Below are positions 53,167 through 61,995 of a stretch of DNA of 64,000 bases, in pieces (positions within the stretch are counted from its first letter, which is position 1; every line of letters starts with the position of its first letter). The stretch is from Mesorhizobium sp. Lineage in GTDB: Bacteria > Pseudomonadota > Alphaproteobacteria > Rhizobiales > Rhizobiaceae. A program made the position numbers and the translations under genes. Below the pieces are notes generated by a model, which saw only the letters and a list, made by a program, of their open reading frames with translations, did no database searches and had not been told where the DNA came from. The stretch lies in the NCBI GenBank assembly GCA_004017275.1, contig SAKE01000023.1:1-64000 (forward strand). The letters are read 5' to 3'.

Positions 53167-53850
53167 TTAAGGAACCAGCTTGTAGCCGCCGCTTTCTGTC
53201 ACAAGAATTTCCGCATTGGAAGGATCGCGCTCAATCTTCTGGCGTAGCCGATAGACATGGGTTTCCAGCGTGTGCGTGGTGACGCCGGAATTGTACCCCC
53301 ACACCTCCTCGAGCAGCACGTCGCGCGTCACCACTTTCTGGTCGGCGCGATAGAGATATTTGATGATCGAGGCCTCCTTCTCCGTCAGCCGCACCTTGCC
53401 GCCGCGCGGGTCGAGCAACAGTTTCTGGCTGGGCTTGAAAGTGTAGGGTCCGACCGAGAAGGTGGCGTCCTCGCTCTGCTCGTGCTGACGCAATTGCGCC
53501 CGGATGCGTGCGAGCAGCACGGCGAAGCGGAACGGCTTCGTCACATAGTCGTTGGCGCCGGCCTCGAGACCAAGGATCGTATCCGAATCGGTGTCATGCC
53601 CGGTGAGCATGATGATGGGCGCCTTGTAGCCCCCCTTGCGCAGGATCTTCACCGCCTCGCGGCCATCCATATCGGGCAGCCCGACATCCATGATGAGCAG
53701 ATCGATGAGGCCGCCGCGCGCTGCGGCGACACCTTTTGCCGCAGTCGATTCCTGCAGCACGTCGAATTCCTCGTAGAGGGATAATTGCTCGACCAGTGTG
53801 CCGCGCAGGTCGTCATCGTCGTCAACGATCAGAATGGTGCGTGAAGTCAT
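53167..53850 (-). CDS. OmpR/PhoB-family response regulator
   Basis: This 227-residue protein has an N-terminal receiver with acidic cluster VDDDDD, phospho-acceptor Asp55 in IMDVGLPD and Lys in VTKPF, and a C-terminal winged helix (VRLTEKEASIIKYLYRAD, VWGYNSGVTTHTLETHVYRLRQKIE). It resembles the CenR-type envelope regulators of alphaproteobacteria, but this is not certain. No sensor kinase gene lies near, so it is an orphan here. It is divergent from an L,D-transpeptidase gene 96 bp away. Confidence 0.88.
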   Translation of the reverse strand: MTSRTILIVDDDDDLRGTLVEQLSLYEEFDVLQESTAAKGVAAARGGLIDLLIMDVGLPDMDGREAVKILRKGGYKAPIIMLTGHDTDSDTILGLEAGANDYVTKPFRFAVLLARIRAQLRQHEQSEDATFSVGPYTFKPSQKLLLDPRGGKVRLTEKEASIIKYLYRADQKVVTRDVLLEEVWGYNSGVTTHTLETHVYRLRQKIERDPSNAEILVTESGGYKLVP

Positions 53851-53946
53851 GGATCAATCCGTTGTTTTGAAAAGAAAATTCAGTTGACCGCTGCCTGTTT
53901 ATGCGGAAGCTGACCGGCACAACAGCCGTTCACAGTGATTTGTTCC

Positions 53947-54531
53947 GTGGCACGATCATACAAGAAAAAACACGATCGCAATGCAGCCGGCGCAATTTTG
54001 CGAAAAGGGCTGCGCGTGCTGACCGTGCGGGCCAGGCCCGGCCATCCGAGCCAGGGCTTGCTGCAGGCCGGAAGAACGGTGTTTGCCTGTGCGCTGGGGC
54101 GCGGCGGGATCTCGGCCGACAAGCGCGAAGGCGACGGCGCCACGCCGCTGGCCTCGATGCGGATACTATCAGGATATTTCCGGGGAGATCAGTTCTCCAG
54201 CGGCCGCAGGACCCGGCTGGCGATGACGCCGATCGGGCCTGATCTGGGCTGGTGCGAAGTGCCTGACGACCGCAACTATAACAGGCCGGTCAAGATTCCC
54301 TACGGCGCCAGCCACGAACGCATGCGACGCGACGACCGGCTCTACGACGCCTGCCTGGTCCTGGACTGGAACCTGGCACCACGCCGGCGCGGACGCGGCA
54401 GCGCCATCTTCTTCCATCTGGCGCGCCCCGGCTTCACGCCGACGCAAGGCTGTGTGGCTGTCACGGCGCAAACGATGGCGCGGCTGCTGCCGCTGCTGTC
54501 GGACAGGACGGTGGTGAGGGTGGTGAGGTAG
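53947..54531 (+). CDS. L,D-transpeptidase (YkuD) family protein
   Basis: This 194-residue protein has the YkuD catalytic region: His157 in FHLARPGFTPTQ and the nucleophile Cys169 in TQGCVAVT. Such enzymes form 3-3 peptidoglycan cross-links or attach lipoproteins. No signal peptide or membrane segment is visible, which is unusual for a wall enzyme. Starts are weak: GTG at 53947 (MARSYKKKHDRN) is used, another GTG is at 53935. Its stop codon lies inside the first unit of a tandem repeat. Confidence 0.75.
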   Translation: MARSYKKKHDRNAAGAILRKGLRVLTVRARPGHPSQGLLQAGRTVFACALGRGGISADKREGDGATPLASMRILSGYFRGDQFSSGRRTRLAMTPIGPDLGWCEVPDDRNYNRPVKIPYGASHERMRRDDRLYDACLVLDWNLAPRRRGRGSAIFFHLARPGFTPTQGCVAVTAQTMARLLPLLSDRTVVRVVR

Positions 54532-54615
54532 GGAGTAGGGAGTAGGGAGTAGGGAGTAGGGAGTAGGGATGCCTGTCGGCGCTGACTTAATTTTCCCTAT
54601 TGGCTATTTCCTACT
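54528..54615. repeat. GTAGGGA tandem repeat with degenerate inverted partner
   Basis: Six perfect 7-bp units of GTAGGGA run from 54528 to 54569. The stop codon of the L,D-transpeptidase gene (TAG, 54529-54531) is part of the first unit. From about 54593, degenerate units on the opposite strand follow (TCCCTAT, TTCCTAC, TGCCTAT, TCCCT), so a stem can form. It separates two convergent genes. Confidence 0.85.
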
Positions 54616-54862
54616 GCCTATTCCCTGACCTTCTTGGTTGCTGCCAGCCGATGTCGAGAAGACCCAGCCGGCCCATCTCCCGATCCATGGCGCGTGCGAT
54701 GTCCTTGCGCCTGGCGCCGATATCGCGCAGTTGCCGATCGGACAGATCTTCGACGTTCTGGTGCGGAAGATTGATCGCAACCCTGGCGTGACGCAGCCAG
54801 TCGAGGGTCTCGGTCAGCCAGGCCGGGCGGGGTGTCGATGAATTCAAAACGATGATGGACAT
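54611..54862 (-). CDS. DUF1127-family small protein
   Basis: This 83-residue protein has the DUF1127 core NVEDLSDRQLRDIGARRKDIARAM at about 36-59, with the typical LSDRxLRDIG. DUF1127 proteins in alphaproteobacteria have been linked to RNA turnover and phosphate or stress responses; the role here is inferred only from family. The end reaches into the repeat region. Confidence 0.82.
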   Translation of the reverse strand: MSIIVLNSSTPRPAWLTETLDWLRHARVAINLPHQNVEDLSDRQLRDIGARRKDIARAMDREMGRLGLLDIGWQQPRRSGNRQ

Positions 54863-54992
54863 GGTATGATCCGTTGTCTCCGGATATCAAATCCGGCTTG
54901 ATGATGTTTCGATGATTGGATCATGCCAGATTGAAATCTCTGTGAGAAACGAGTAGTTTTCGCTAGATCATCAAGTTTTCTTTGAGGATAGG

Positions 54993-55928
54993 ATGGCTCG
55001 CCTTCTACCCGGGACTCGTGCCTTGAGGACATTGGAAGCAGCGGCCCGGCACCTCAATTTCACCCGTGCGGCCGATGAGCTCGGCCTGACGCCGGCCGCC
55101 GTCAGCCACCAGATCAAGGAAATAGAGGATCAGCTCGGATTGGTGCTGTTCACGCGCACCAGCCGCACCATCCGGCTGACCGAGGCGGGCACGGTGCTGT
55201 TCGAGGCCTCGGCCGACGCGCTCGACCGGCTTGGCCGGGCCGTTTCGCGGGCGCAGAAGCTGACGCGCGGCACCGCTCTTTTGAAGGTAACGCTCGACGC
55301 CCAGTTCGCGTCAAAATGGCTGATGCGGCGCGTCGACGATTTTCGCAAGCATCACCCCGATATCGAGTTGCGATTCGACATTGCCTATGAAGTGCGGGAT
55401 TTCGAACTCGACGACATCGATGTCGGCATCCGGTTTGGCGCCGGCAAATATCCAGGTCTTCGCGCCCACCGGCTGTTCGACAACATCCTCATTCCGGTGT
55501 GCAGCCCGAGCCTGTTGACGTCCGGTCCGCCGCTGCGCGAGCCGCGCGATCTTTTCAATCACACGCTTGCCCATATCGAATGGTCGCGACAAGGCGTGAC
55601 ATGGCCGAACTGGCGGATGTGGATGGCGGCGGCCGGTGTCACCGATTTCGACGACAGCCGGACCGTGGTGTTCGGAACCTCCACGGACGCCGTCCAGGCG
55701 GCGCTCGACGGCAATGCCGTCGCGCTCGCCGATTTCGCCATGGTGGCGAACGACCTTTCCCAGGGAAGGCTGGTGCAGCCCTTTGAACTCGGCCTGCGAG
55801 TGGCGCCCGAATTCGCCTATTTCCTGGTCTATCCCGAAAGTACCGGCGACGATCCGCGTATCGTCGCCTTTCGCGAATGGATCCTCGAGGAAATCGCCAA
55901 GACGCGGACCACGGACAAGGGGCAGTAG
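54993..55928 (+). CDS. LysR-family transcriptional regulator (GcvA-like)
   Basis: This 311-residue protein has an N-terminal helix-turn-helix (LRTLEAAARHLNFTRAADEL, then LTPAAVSHQIKEIEDQLG) close to the GcvA/AmpR group, and a periplasmic-binding-like effector domain (DIELRFDIAYEVRDFELDDIDVGIRFG). The target genes are unknown. The stop TAG lies inside the first unit of an 8-bp tandem repeat. Confidence 0.9.
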   Translation: MARLLPGTRALRTLEAAARHLNFTRAADELGLTPAAVSHQIKEIEDQLGLVLFTRTSRTIRLTEAGTVLFEASADALDRLGRAVSRAQKLTRGTALLKVTLDAQFASKWLMRRVDDFRKHHPDIELRFDIAYEVRDFELDDIDVGIRFGAGKYPGLRAHRLFDNILIPVCSPSLLTSGPPLREPRDLFNHTLAHIEWSRQGVTWPNWRMWMAAAGVTDFDDSRTVVFGTSTDAVQAALDGNAVALADFAMVANDLSQGRLVQPFELGLRVAPEFAYFLVYPESTGDDPRIVAFREWILEEIAKTRTTDKGQ

Positions 55929-56040
55929 GGCAGTAGGGCAGTAGGGCAGTAGGGCAGTAGGGCAGTAGGGCAGTAGGGCAGTAGGGATGGGCGTCGATGC
56001 CGCCTTCACCCGCCTATTTACCTACTGCCTTACTGCCCTA
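55921..56040. repeat. GGCAGTAG tandem repeat with inverted partner
   Basis: Eight perfect 8-bp units of GGCAGTAG span 55921-55984; the LysR stop codon is the TAG of the first unit. After a 36-bp spacer, CCTACTGCC-TTACTGCCCTA (56021-56040) provides two to three inverted units, allowing a hairpin. The element lies between convergent genes. Confidence 0.9.
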
Positions 56041-56051
56041 CGGCCTTTGAT

Positions 56052-56468
56052 TCAGGTTGCCGCCGCGCCGAACCAGCCGATCACGGCGCCGATGATCAGC
56101 AGCACGCCGAGCCAGTGGCCGCCGTCGATCAGGGTCAGGTCCCAGCCGAAATTCTCGTAGCGATGGTTGACCGAGAGCGTCGTGGCGACGAAGCCCAGCC
56201 AAAGCACGAAACCGAAGACCAGGCCGGCAAGCAATGTCGGCTCGCCGCCGGTCATCGCGCCGACGACCAGCGCCATGATGGTGGCCATGACCAGTTCGGC
56301 GATGAAGCTGATAACAAAGGGCAGTGGCGATTTCTTCATCGTGGCCGGGTCAAGCTTGGCGGCCTTCAGCCACGGCTTGCTCAGGCCCATGTACCAGGCG
56401 GCGCCGAACAGCCACGCCACGATTGCGGCAGCGACCACCGCCAGCCAGTTCACTGCTGAAAAATCCAT
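56052..56468 (-). CDS. DUF1761 membrane protein
   Basis: This 138-residue protein has four membrane segments (NWLAVVAAAIVAWLFGAAWYM, FVISFIAELVMATIMALVVG, LLAGLVFGFVLWLGFVAT, LGVLLIIGAVIGWFG) with the WYMGLSKPWLKA signature of DUF1761. Function is unknown. The ATG at 56468 (MDFSAVNW) is the natural start. Confidence 0.85.
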   Translation of the reverse strand: MDFSAVNWLAVVAAAIVAWLFGAAWYMGLSKPWLKAAKLDPATMKKSPLPFVISFIAELVMATIMALVVGAMTGGEPTLLAGLVFGFVLWLGFVATTLSVNHRYENFGWDLTLIDGGHWLGVLLIIGAVIGWFGAAAT

Positions 56469-56518
56469 GAGTTCCCCCTCCGATGCACATGTGATGGAAC
56501 GCCTGTTCGGCGATCGCG

Positions 56519-57175
56519 TCAAGCGAACCGCCAGACGGTTGTGCGCTTGACGAGCGCATCCTCCAGGACCCGCGTGACGGCCACTTCATAGACCGCAAGC
56601 GGTTCCAGCCCTGTCTTCGGGAGGTACCACCGGCCTGGATCGCCGACGAAGACCTCGGCGCCGCGCGTCTTCAGCGCTGCGAACCACGGCATCAAGCGGT
56701 CGGCGAAGGATTTGTCGTAGAAAACGTCGCCGGCCAGGATCACGTCCCATCCCGCATCGGTGCCGATGCAATCCGTGCCGAGGAATTCGATCCCGACGCC
56801 GTTGGCCTCGCTGTTGAGCCGGATCGCGGTGGCGCAGAACGGATCGATGTCCGTTGCGATCACCTTGGCGGCACCTGCCTTGGCGGCGGCAATGGCGACA
56901 AGGCCCGAGCCGGAGGCGAAATCGAGCACGCGCTTGCCCAGCACCATGCCGGGATTGTCCAGGACATAGCGGGCAAGGCCCTGCCCGCCGGCCCAGGCAA
57001 ACGCCCAGAAGGGCGGCGGCAGGCCGATCTCGACCAGCTCGTCCTCGGTTCGCTGCCACAAATCATGCGCTTCATCAGCGAGGCGCAGAAAAATCTCCGG
57101 CACATGCGGCGGCGCCATCAGCGCCGTGTTGTCGAGAATGAACTGTTTCGCGCTGCTGGGCGTGAGCGCTGTCAC
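56519..57175 (-). CDS. Class I SAM methyltransferase, ETF-beta lysine methyltransferase-like
   Basis: This 218-residue protein starts with GTG overlapping the stop of the EVE-domain gene (GTGA). SAM motif I is VLDFASGSGLVAIAAAKAGA, followed by ATDIDPFC and a post-motif DVILAGDVFYD. The N-terminal PPFWAFAWAGGQGLARYVLDNP matches the METTL20/ETFBKMT group, which methylates lysines of the electron transfer flavoprotein beta subunit. The target here is inferred from family only. Confidence 0.8.
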   Translation of the reverse strand: MTALTPSSAKQFILDNTALMAPPHVPEIFLRLADEAHDLWQRTEDELVEIGLPPPFWAFAWAGGQGLARYVLDNPGMVLGKRVLDFASGSGLVAIAAAKAGAAKVIATDIDPFCATAIRLNSEANGVGIEFLGTDCIGTDAGWDVILAGDVFYDKSFADRLMPWFAALKTRGAEVFVGDPGRWYLPKTGLEPLAVYEVAVTRVLEDALVKRTTVWRFA

Positions 57176-57597
57176 GGGGCAGGTGTCAGGCCACCCATGC
57201 GGCAGACTTCCTTCCATTCGGCCGGCGTCACCGGCTGCACGGAAAGCCGCCCGAGCCGCACCAGCGCCATGTCGGCAAGCTTCGGATTGGCCTTGACCTC
57301 TTCCAGCGTCGGCGGGTTGGGCACATCCTTGACGGCGCGGATGTCGACGCATTCCCAGCGTGGATCGTCCGAGGTGGTGTCGGGATGGGCCAATGCGCAG
57401 ACCTCGGCGATGCCGACCACGTTCAGCCCCTCGTTGGAATGATAGAAGAAGCCGAGGTCGCCGATCTGCATCGCCTTCATGTTGTTGCGCGCGGCGTAGT
57501 TGCGCACGCCATCCCATTGCGTGCCGGCCTTGCCCTTGGCCTTCAGCGCCTCGAAGGAGAAGACCGAGGGTTCGGATTTGAACAGCCAGTAGTTCAT
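57172..57597 (-). CDS. EVE-domain protein
   Basis: This 141-residue PUA-like protein begins MNYWLFKSEPSVFSFEALKA and contains QWDGVRNYAARNNMKAMQIGDLGFFYHSN split over the first half, both EVE hallmarks. EVE domains are thought to bind modified bases in RNA or DNA. It is translationally coupled to the methyltransferase downstream. Confidence 0.9.
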   Translation of the reverse strand: MNYWLFKSEPSVFSFEALKAKGKAGTQWDGVRNYAARNNMKAMQIGDLGFFYHSNEGLNVVGIAEVCALAHPDTTSDDPRWECVDIRAVKDVPNPPTLEEVKANPKLADMALVRLGRLSVQPVTPAEWKEVCRMGGLTPAP

Positions 57598-57701
57598 TCT
57601 TTCACTCCTCCTAGGCTCTTTATCTTAACGCAAATTCCGGACGGAAAACCGTTTCACATTTTCCTGAACTTGCTCTGGCGTTCGCTCGCCAGCGACCCGG
57701 A

Positions 57702-57998
57702 TTAACTAGCCGCCGGCTTGTTGAACGTCCAGTTCCACGGGCGGATTTCGACGCTTTCGAACAGGCCGGCCTTGGCGTAGGGATCGGCAGCCGACAGGGC
57801 CTGCGCACTCGCCATGTCGGGCGCCTCTACGACCACGAGGCTGCCGTTGGGCTTGCCTTCGGCATCGAGGAACGGACCTGCGAAAGCCAGTTTCTTGTCG
57901 CCATTCAATCCTTCGAGAAAGGCGATATGTTCGGGCCGCGTGTCGAGGCGCACCTGCAGGCTCCCCGGCCTGTCCTTGCAAATCAAAGCAAACAGCAT
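57702..57998 (-). CDS. YciI-family protein
   Basis: This 98-residue ferredoxin-like protein begins MLFALICKDRPGSLQVRLDT and has ADPYAKAGLFESVEIRPWNW near the end, including the conserved DPY typical of YciI itself. YciI-like proteins may catalyse small-molecule reactions; no activity can be assigned. gpsA starts the next block upstream. Confidence 0.88.
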   Translation of the reverse strand: MLFALICKDRPGSLQVRLDTRPEHIAFLEGLNGDKKLAFAGPFLDAEGKPNGSLVVVEAPDMASAQALSAADPYAKAGLFESVEIRPWNWTFNKPAAS

Positions 57999-58034
57999 GG
58001 TCTTTCTCCTGATCTTGGGATCAATATCTTGGGG

Positions 58035-59057
58035 TCAATCGTTGGTTTCGGTCTTCAGCGGCCGGGTCATCAAGGCCGTCACAGCCTGCCGGATGGTGAT
58101 GGTGCCGTCCAGTATGGCAGCGACGGCGGCAATGATCGGCGCGTCGATGTTGCGCTCGGTGGCGATGCGAGCAGCGATCGCCGCCGTCGGCACGCCCTCG
58201 GCGAGCGGCAATCCGGCAAGCGGCTTGCCTTGCCCGAGCGCCAGTCCGTAGGCGAAATTGCGCGACTGCGTGGACGAGCAGGTCAGCAGCAGGTCGCCAA
58301 GGCCGGAAAGCCCCATCAGCGTTTCGGGCCTGGCGCCGAAGGCGGCACCGATGCGCCGCAGTTCGACAAAGCCGCGCGTTACCATGGCGGCCTGGGCACT
58401 GGCGCCGAGCCCGGCGCCGGTGACAGCACCTGCGGCAATGGCGAAAACGTTCTTCAAGGCGCCGCCGATCTCGACGCCGATCAGGTCGTCGTTCGAATAG
58501 CAGCGCAGGTTTTCGGCGGAAAAGCGGGCAGCGAGATCGGCGGCCAATGCCTCGTCGCGGGCGGCGACCACCACGGCCGTCGGCAGGCCGCGGGCGACGT
58601 CGGTGGCGAAGCTTGGACCCGACAAAGCGGCAACCGGATTTAGCGGCAGGATTTCTTCGACAATCGCCGACAGCAAGGCGCCGGTCTCGCTTTCGATGCC
58701 CTTGGCACACAAAACCAACGGGATGCCGGCCGGCATATGGTCCTTCGCGGCCGCCAGCGTAGCCCGCAGCGACTGCGCCGGCGTCACCGCCAGCACGCAA
58801 TCGGCACCGTCGATCGCGGCTTGGATGTTGCTCGTCGCCACGATGCCGGCCTGGAGCGTAATGCCCGGCAGATAGCGTGGATTTTCACCGCGGTCGATCG
58901 CGGCGACGGTCTCCGGATCGCGCGCGTAGAGGCGGACGAAATGGCCAGCGCGCAGCATGGCCAAGGCCAAGGCGGTGCCCCAGGCCCCGCCGCCGAGCAC
59001 GGCAACGCGCCAGCCGCTTGGCGCGGTGTCGTTGCCGCCCATTGCCCCCTCGTTCAT
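58035..59057 (-). CDS. gpsA: Glycerol-3-phosphate dehydrogenase (NAD(P))
   Basis: This 340-residue enzyme makes sn-glycerol 3-phosphate for phospholipids. It has the N-terminal VLGGGAWGTALA cofactor motif, AVTPAQSLR, LCAKGIE, SGPSFATDVARGLPTA and the active-site GGALKNVFAIAAG. The ATG at 59057 overlaps the tsaD stop as ATGA; another start at 59042 is possible. tsaD-gpsA-YciI is a common rhizobial order. Confidence 0.95.
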   Translation of the reverse strand: MNEGAMGGNDTAPSGWRVAVLGGGAWGTALALAMLRAGHFVRLYARDPETVAAIDRGENPRYLPGITLQAGIVATSNIQAAIDGADCVLAVTPAQSLRATLAAAKDHMPAGIPLVLCAKGIESETGALLSAIVEEILPLNPVAALSGPSFATDVARGLPTAVVVAARDEALAADLAARFSAENLRCYSNDDLIGVEIGGALKNVFAIAAGAVTGAGLGASAQAAMVTRGFVELRRIGAAFGARPETLMGLSGLGDLLLTCSSTQSRNFAYGLALGQGKPLAGLPLAEGVPTAAIAARIATERNIDAPIIAAVAAILDGTITIRQAVTALMTRPLKTETND

Positions 59058-60142
59058 GCCTTGGCTCCGCGCCGGCCGGAGCCAACCATCGGTGTCGAGA
59101 TGCTGTCCAGCGGCCAGCGCGAGCGCGGCACGAAATCGAAGCCGTTTTCCTGCGCCGTGCCTTCGCGCAGCCGCTCGATGCCGGCCCAGGCGATCATCGC
59201 CGCATTGTCGGTGCAAAGTTTTAGCGGCGGCGCGATGAAGGTGAAGCCGGCCTCGGCACAGAGCCGCTCAAGCATCGCCTTGATCGTGCGGTTGGCGGCG
59301 ACACCGCCGGCGACGACGAGCGCCGGGTTTTTCGTGCCGGGAAATGTTTGGCGAAAGCGGGCCAGCGCGCGAGACACGCGGTCGGCCAGCGCATCGGCGA
59401 CGGCGGCCTGGAACGAGGCGCAGATGTCGGCGACGTCCTGGTCGCTCAAGGGCTCGATCGCCGTCGCCGCCTGGCGCACGGCGGTCTTGAGGCCGGAGAA
59501 GGAAAAGTCGGGCTGCGCCGAGCCCTTCATCGGACGCGGAAAGGCAAAGCGCGAGGCATTGCCGGCCTGTGCGGCCTTCTCGACATTCGGTCCGCCGGGA
59601 TAGGGCAGGCCGAGCATCTTCGCCGTCTTGTCGAAGGCTTCGCCGAGCGCGTCGTCGATGGTCGTCGCCCAGCGCTGATAATCGCCGACGCCGCGCACGG
59701 CGACGATCTGCGTGTGGCCGCCGGAGACCAGCAGCAGCAGATAGGGGAACTCGAGCCCGTCGGTCAGCCTTGCCGTCAAGGCATGGCCTTCGAGATGGTT
59801 GATGGCGATCAGCGGCTTGTTGGCTACGGCCGCGATGGCCTTTGCCGTCATCAGCCCGACGATCAGTCCGCCGACCAGGCCGGGGCCGGCGGTGGCGGCA
59901 ATCGCGTCGATGTCGGCAAGTGCTGTGCCCGAATCGGCAAGGGCCGCCTCGACGATACCGTCCAGCGCCTCGACATGGGCGCGCGCGGCGATTTCCGGCA
60001 CGACGCCGCCGAATGCCGCATGCTCCTCGATCTGGCTGAGCACGATGTTGGACAGGATTTTTGGCGCGGCAGTGCCGTCCAGCGCCACGACGCTGGCGGC
60101 GGTTTCGTCACAACTCGTCTCAATGCCCAGAACGCGGATCAA
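59054..60142 (-). CDS. tsaD: tRNA threonylcarbamoyladenosine transferase TsaD
   Basis: TsaD transfers threonylcarbamoyl to A37 of ANN-decoding tRNAs, forming the t6A that MtaB (195-1508) then modifies. The 362-residue protein begins IRVLGIETSCDETAASVV and has the metal-binding NHLEGHALTA, LLVSGGHTQI, GEAFDKTAKMLGLPYPGGP and a late VVAGGVAANR. It is divergent from hemC. Confidence 0.97.
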   Translation of the reverse strand: MIRVLGIETSCDETAASVVALDGTAAPKILSNIVLSQIEEHAAFGGVVPEIAARAHVEALDGIVEAALADSGTALADIDAIAATAGPGLVGGLIVGLMTAKAIAAVANKPLIAINHLEGHALTARLTDGLEFPYLLLLVSGGHTQIVAVRGVGDYQRWATTIDDALGEAFDKTAKMLGLPYPGGPNVEKAAQAGNASRFAFPRPMKGSAQPDFSFSGLKTAVRQAATAIEPLSDQDVADICASFQAAVADALADRVSRALARFRQTFPGTKNPALVVAGGVAANRTIKAMLERLCAEAGFTFIAPPLKLCTDNAAMIAWAGIERLREGTAQENGFDFVPRSRWPLDSISTPMVGSGRRGAKA

Positions 60143-60239
60143 TTCGTCGCTATCCCTAAAGATTGTATCATGGGGCTTTCCCCGTTAGGAGAAACCCGGA
60201 AAAACCTCGTTTGCCGGGGGTTATCACGGACCGCGCGCC

Positions 60240-61166
60240 ATGCAAACAATCTTGAGAATCGGAACACGCGGCAGCCCGCTGGCGCTGGCACAGGCGCAGG
60301 AAACGCAGGCGCGGCTGATGGCTGCGCATGGCCTGCCGGCAGAAGCGTTCGAGGTCGTCGTCATTTCGACCAGTGGCGACCGCATCCAGGACCGGCCGCT
60401 GTCGGAAGCCGGCGGCAAAGGCCTGTTCACCAAGGAGATCGAAGAGGCGCTGCTGGCGGGCCGGATCGACATCGCCGTGCATTCGTCGAAGGATATGCCG
60501 ACGCAACTGCCAGACGGTCTCGAACTCTCAGCCTTCCTGCCGCGCGAGGACGCGCGCGACGCCTTTGTCGGCAAGGCGGCGAAGACGATCGCCGAGCTGC
60601 CACAGGGAGCGAAAGTCGGTTCGTCGTCGCTCAGGCGCCAGGCGCTGATCCGCCGGATGCGGCCGGATCTCGACGTGGTTATGTTCCGCGGCAATGTGCA
60701 GACGCGGCTGCGCAAGCTCGATGAAGGCGTCGCCGCCGGCACCATCCTGGCCTATGCCGGGCTGAGGCGGCTCGGGCTTGAGCATGTCGTCACCGACCTG
60801 ATACCGCTCGAAATCTTCCCGCCGGCGCCGGGGCAAGGCGCGATCTGCATTGAAACCCGTATAGGCGACCGCGACGTCGAAACGATGCTGGCGGCCGTCC
60901 ATGATGTGCCGACCGGCCAGGCGCTGGCCTGCGAGCGTGCCTTCCTGGCAGCGCTCGACGGTTCCTGCCGCACGCCGATCGCCGGCTATGCGACGATCGA
61001 GGCCGGAAAGCTGTCTTTTGCGGGCCTGATCATCTCGCCCGACGGCACGCAATCCCACACAGTCGAGTTGCAGGGACCGGCGCAAAACGCCGCCCGCATC
61101 GGTGATGAAGCGGCCAAGACGGTGCGCGCCAGGGCCGGCGAAAAGTTCTTCGACGGCTGGCTCTGA
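60240..61166 (+). CDS. hemC: Porphobilinogen deaminase (hydroxymethylbilane synthase)
   Basis: HemC joins four porphobilinogens into hydroxymethylbilane. The 308-residue enzyme has RIGTRGSPLALAQA at the N-terminus, HSSKDMPTQLP, SLRRQALIRR, and the cofactor-carrying Cys243 in DGSCRTPIAG. hemD starts 2 bp after its stop. Confidence 0.97.
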   Translation: MQTILRIGTRGSPLALAQAQETQARLMAAHGLPAEAFEVVVISTSGDRIQDRPLSEAGGKGLFTKEIEEALLAGRIDIAVHSSKDMPTQLPDGLELSAFLPREDARDAFVGKAAKTIAELPQGAKVGSSSLRRQALIRRMRPDLDVVMFRGNVQTRLRKLDEGVAAGTILAYAGLRRLGLEHVVTDLIPLEIFPPAPGQGAICIETRIGDRDVETMLAAVHDVPTGQALACERAFLAALDGSCRTPIAGYATIEAGKLSFAGLIISPDGTQSHTVELQGPAQNAARIGDEAAKTVRARAGEKFFDGWL

Positions 61167-61168
61167 AA

Positions 61169-61885
61169 ATGCTTCGCGTCCTGGTGACGAGACCGCAACC
61201 GGGCGCCTCGCGCACAGCGCATCGGCTTGAGGAGACAGGCTTTCAGCCGATTCTTCTGCCCCTGACCGAAACGGCGGCTTTGCCGGTCGCTGCCGGACTG
61301 GTCCCGGACGATGTCGTCGCCGTTGCCATCACCAGCGCCAATGCCGTGCGCCATGCGCCGAAAGAAATCATCGCGACGCTCGCAGGCTTGCCTTGTCATG
61401 CCGTCGGCAAAAGGACGGCGCAAGCGGCGCGTGAGGCGGGGTTTTTGTCGATCAGCGAAGGTCCGGGCGATGCGGAGGCGCTGGCCGACAGCATCGCCGC
61501 CGCATTTTCCGGCAAGGCCATCGCCTATCTCTGCGGGCGCGTGCGTTTTCCAGCGTTCGAACAGAGGCTCAAGACGGCGGGCGTTCGGGTCCACGCCGTC
61601 GAGACCTACGACACGCTGACGGTGGGCTATTCGGATGAAGCCATCCTCGAACGCCTGTCTGGGCAACCTGCCGACGCGGTATTGCTTTATTCAGCCAAGG
61701 CGGCGGCGGCGATGCAGATCCTGGCAAGACGGCCCGCTCTGTGCGGACTCTTCGAAAAAACATGGGTTTTTGCGCTTTCCACCCGCATCGCGGCAGCCTT
61801 CGACGATGCCGCCAGCAAAAGAATCCGCATTGCCGCGCAGCCCGACGAGGATGTGCTGCTGGCGCTTTTGCGAAGCGTGAGCTGA
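61169..61885 (+). CDS. hemD: Uroporphyrinogen-III synthase
   Basis: HemD closes and inverts ring D. Sequence conservation in this family is low; the 238-residue protein shows VLVTRPQPGASRTAHRLEETGFQPILLPL and AVAITSANAV, VGKRTAQAAREAGF and LLYSAKAAAAM, which fit. Its position directly after hemC supports the call strongly. Confidence 0.92.
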   Translation: MLRVLVTRPQPGASRTAHRLEETGFQPILLPLTETAALPVAAGLVPDDVVAVAITSANAVRHAPKEIIATLAGLPCHAVGKRTAQAAREAGFLSISEGPGDAEALADSIAAAFSGKAIAYLCGRVRFPAFEQRLKTAGVRVHAVETYDTLTVGYSDEAILERLSGQPADAVLLYSAKAAAAMQILARRPALCGLFEKTWVFALSTRIAAAFDDAASKRIRIAAQPDEDVLLALLRSVS

Positions 61886-61995
61886 GCCGCGTCATCACAC
61901 CGCCCCTTTTCACCGCTTGGTGATGTGCTAGACCCTTTCTGAACCATCATGCGCCGCAGGGCGTTGAGACGAAGCGAATTGTGCGGAGCCCAGGC

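Noticed and set aside
53167..54531. Response regulator and L,D-transpeptidase as a dedicated two-gene system
   Set aside because: They are divergent with a 96-bp gap, but no operator or kinase gene supports a functional link.
55921..55984. Regular array that could be taken for a CRISPR
   Set aside because: The units are only 8 bp with no spacers between them, and no cas genes are near. It is a simple tandem repeat.
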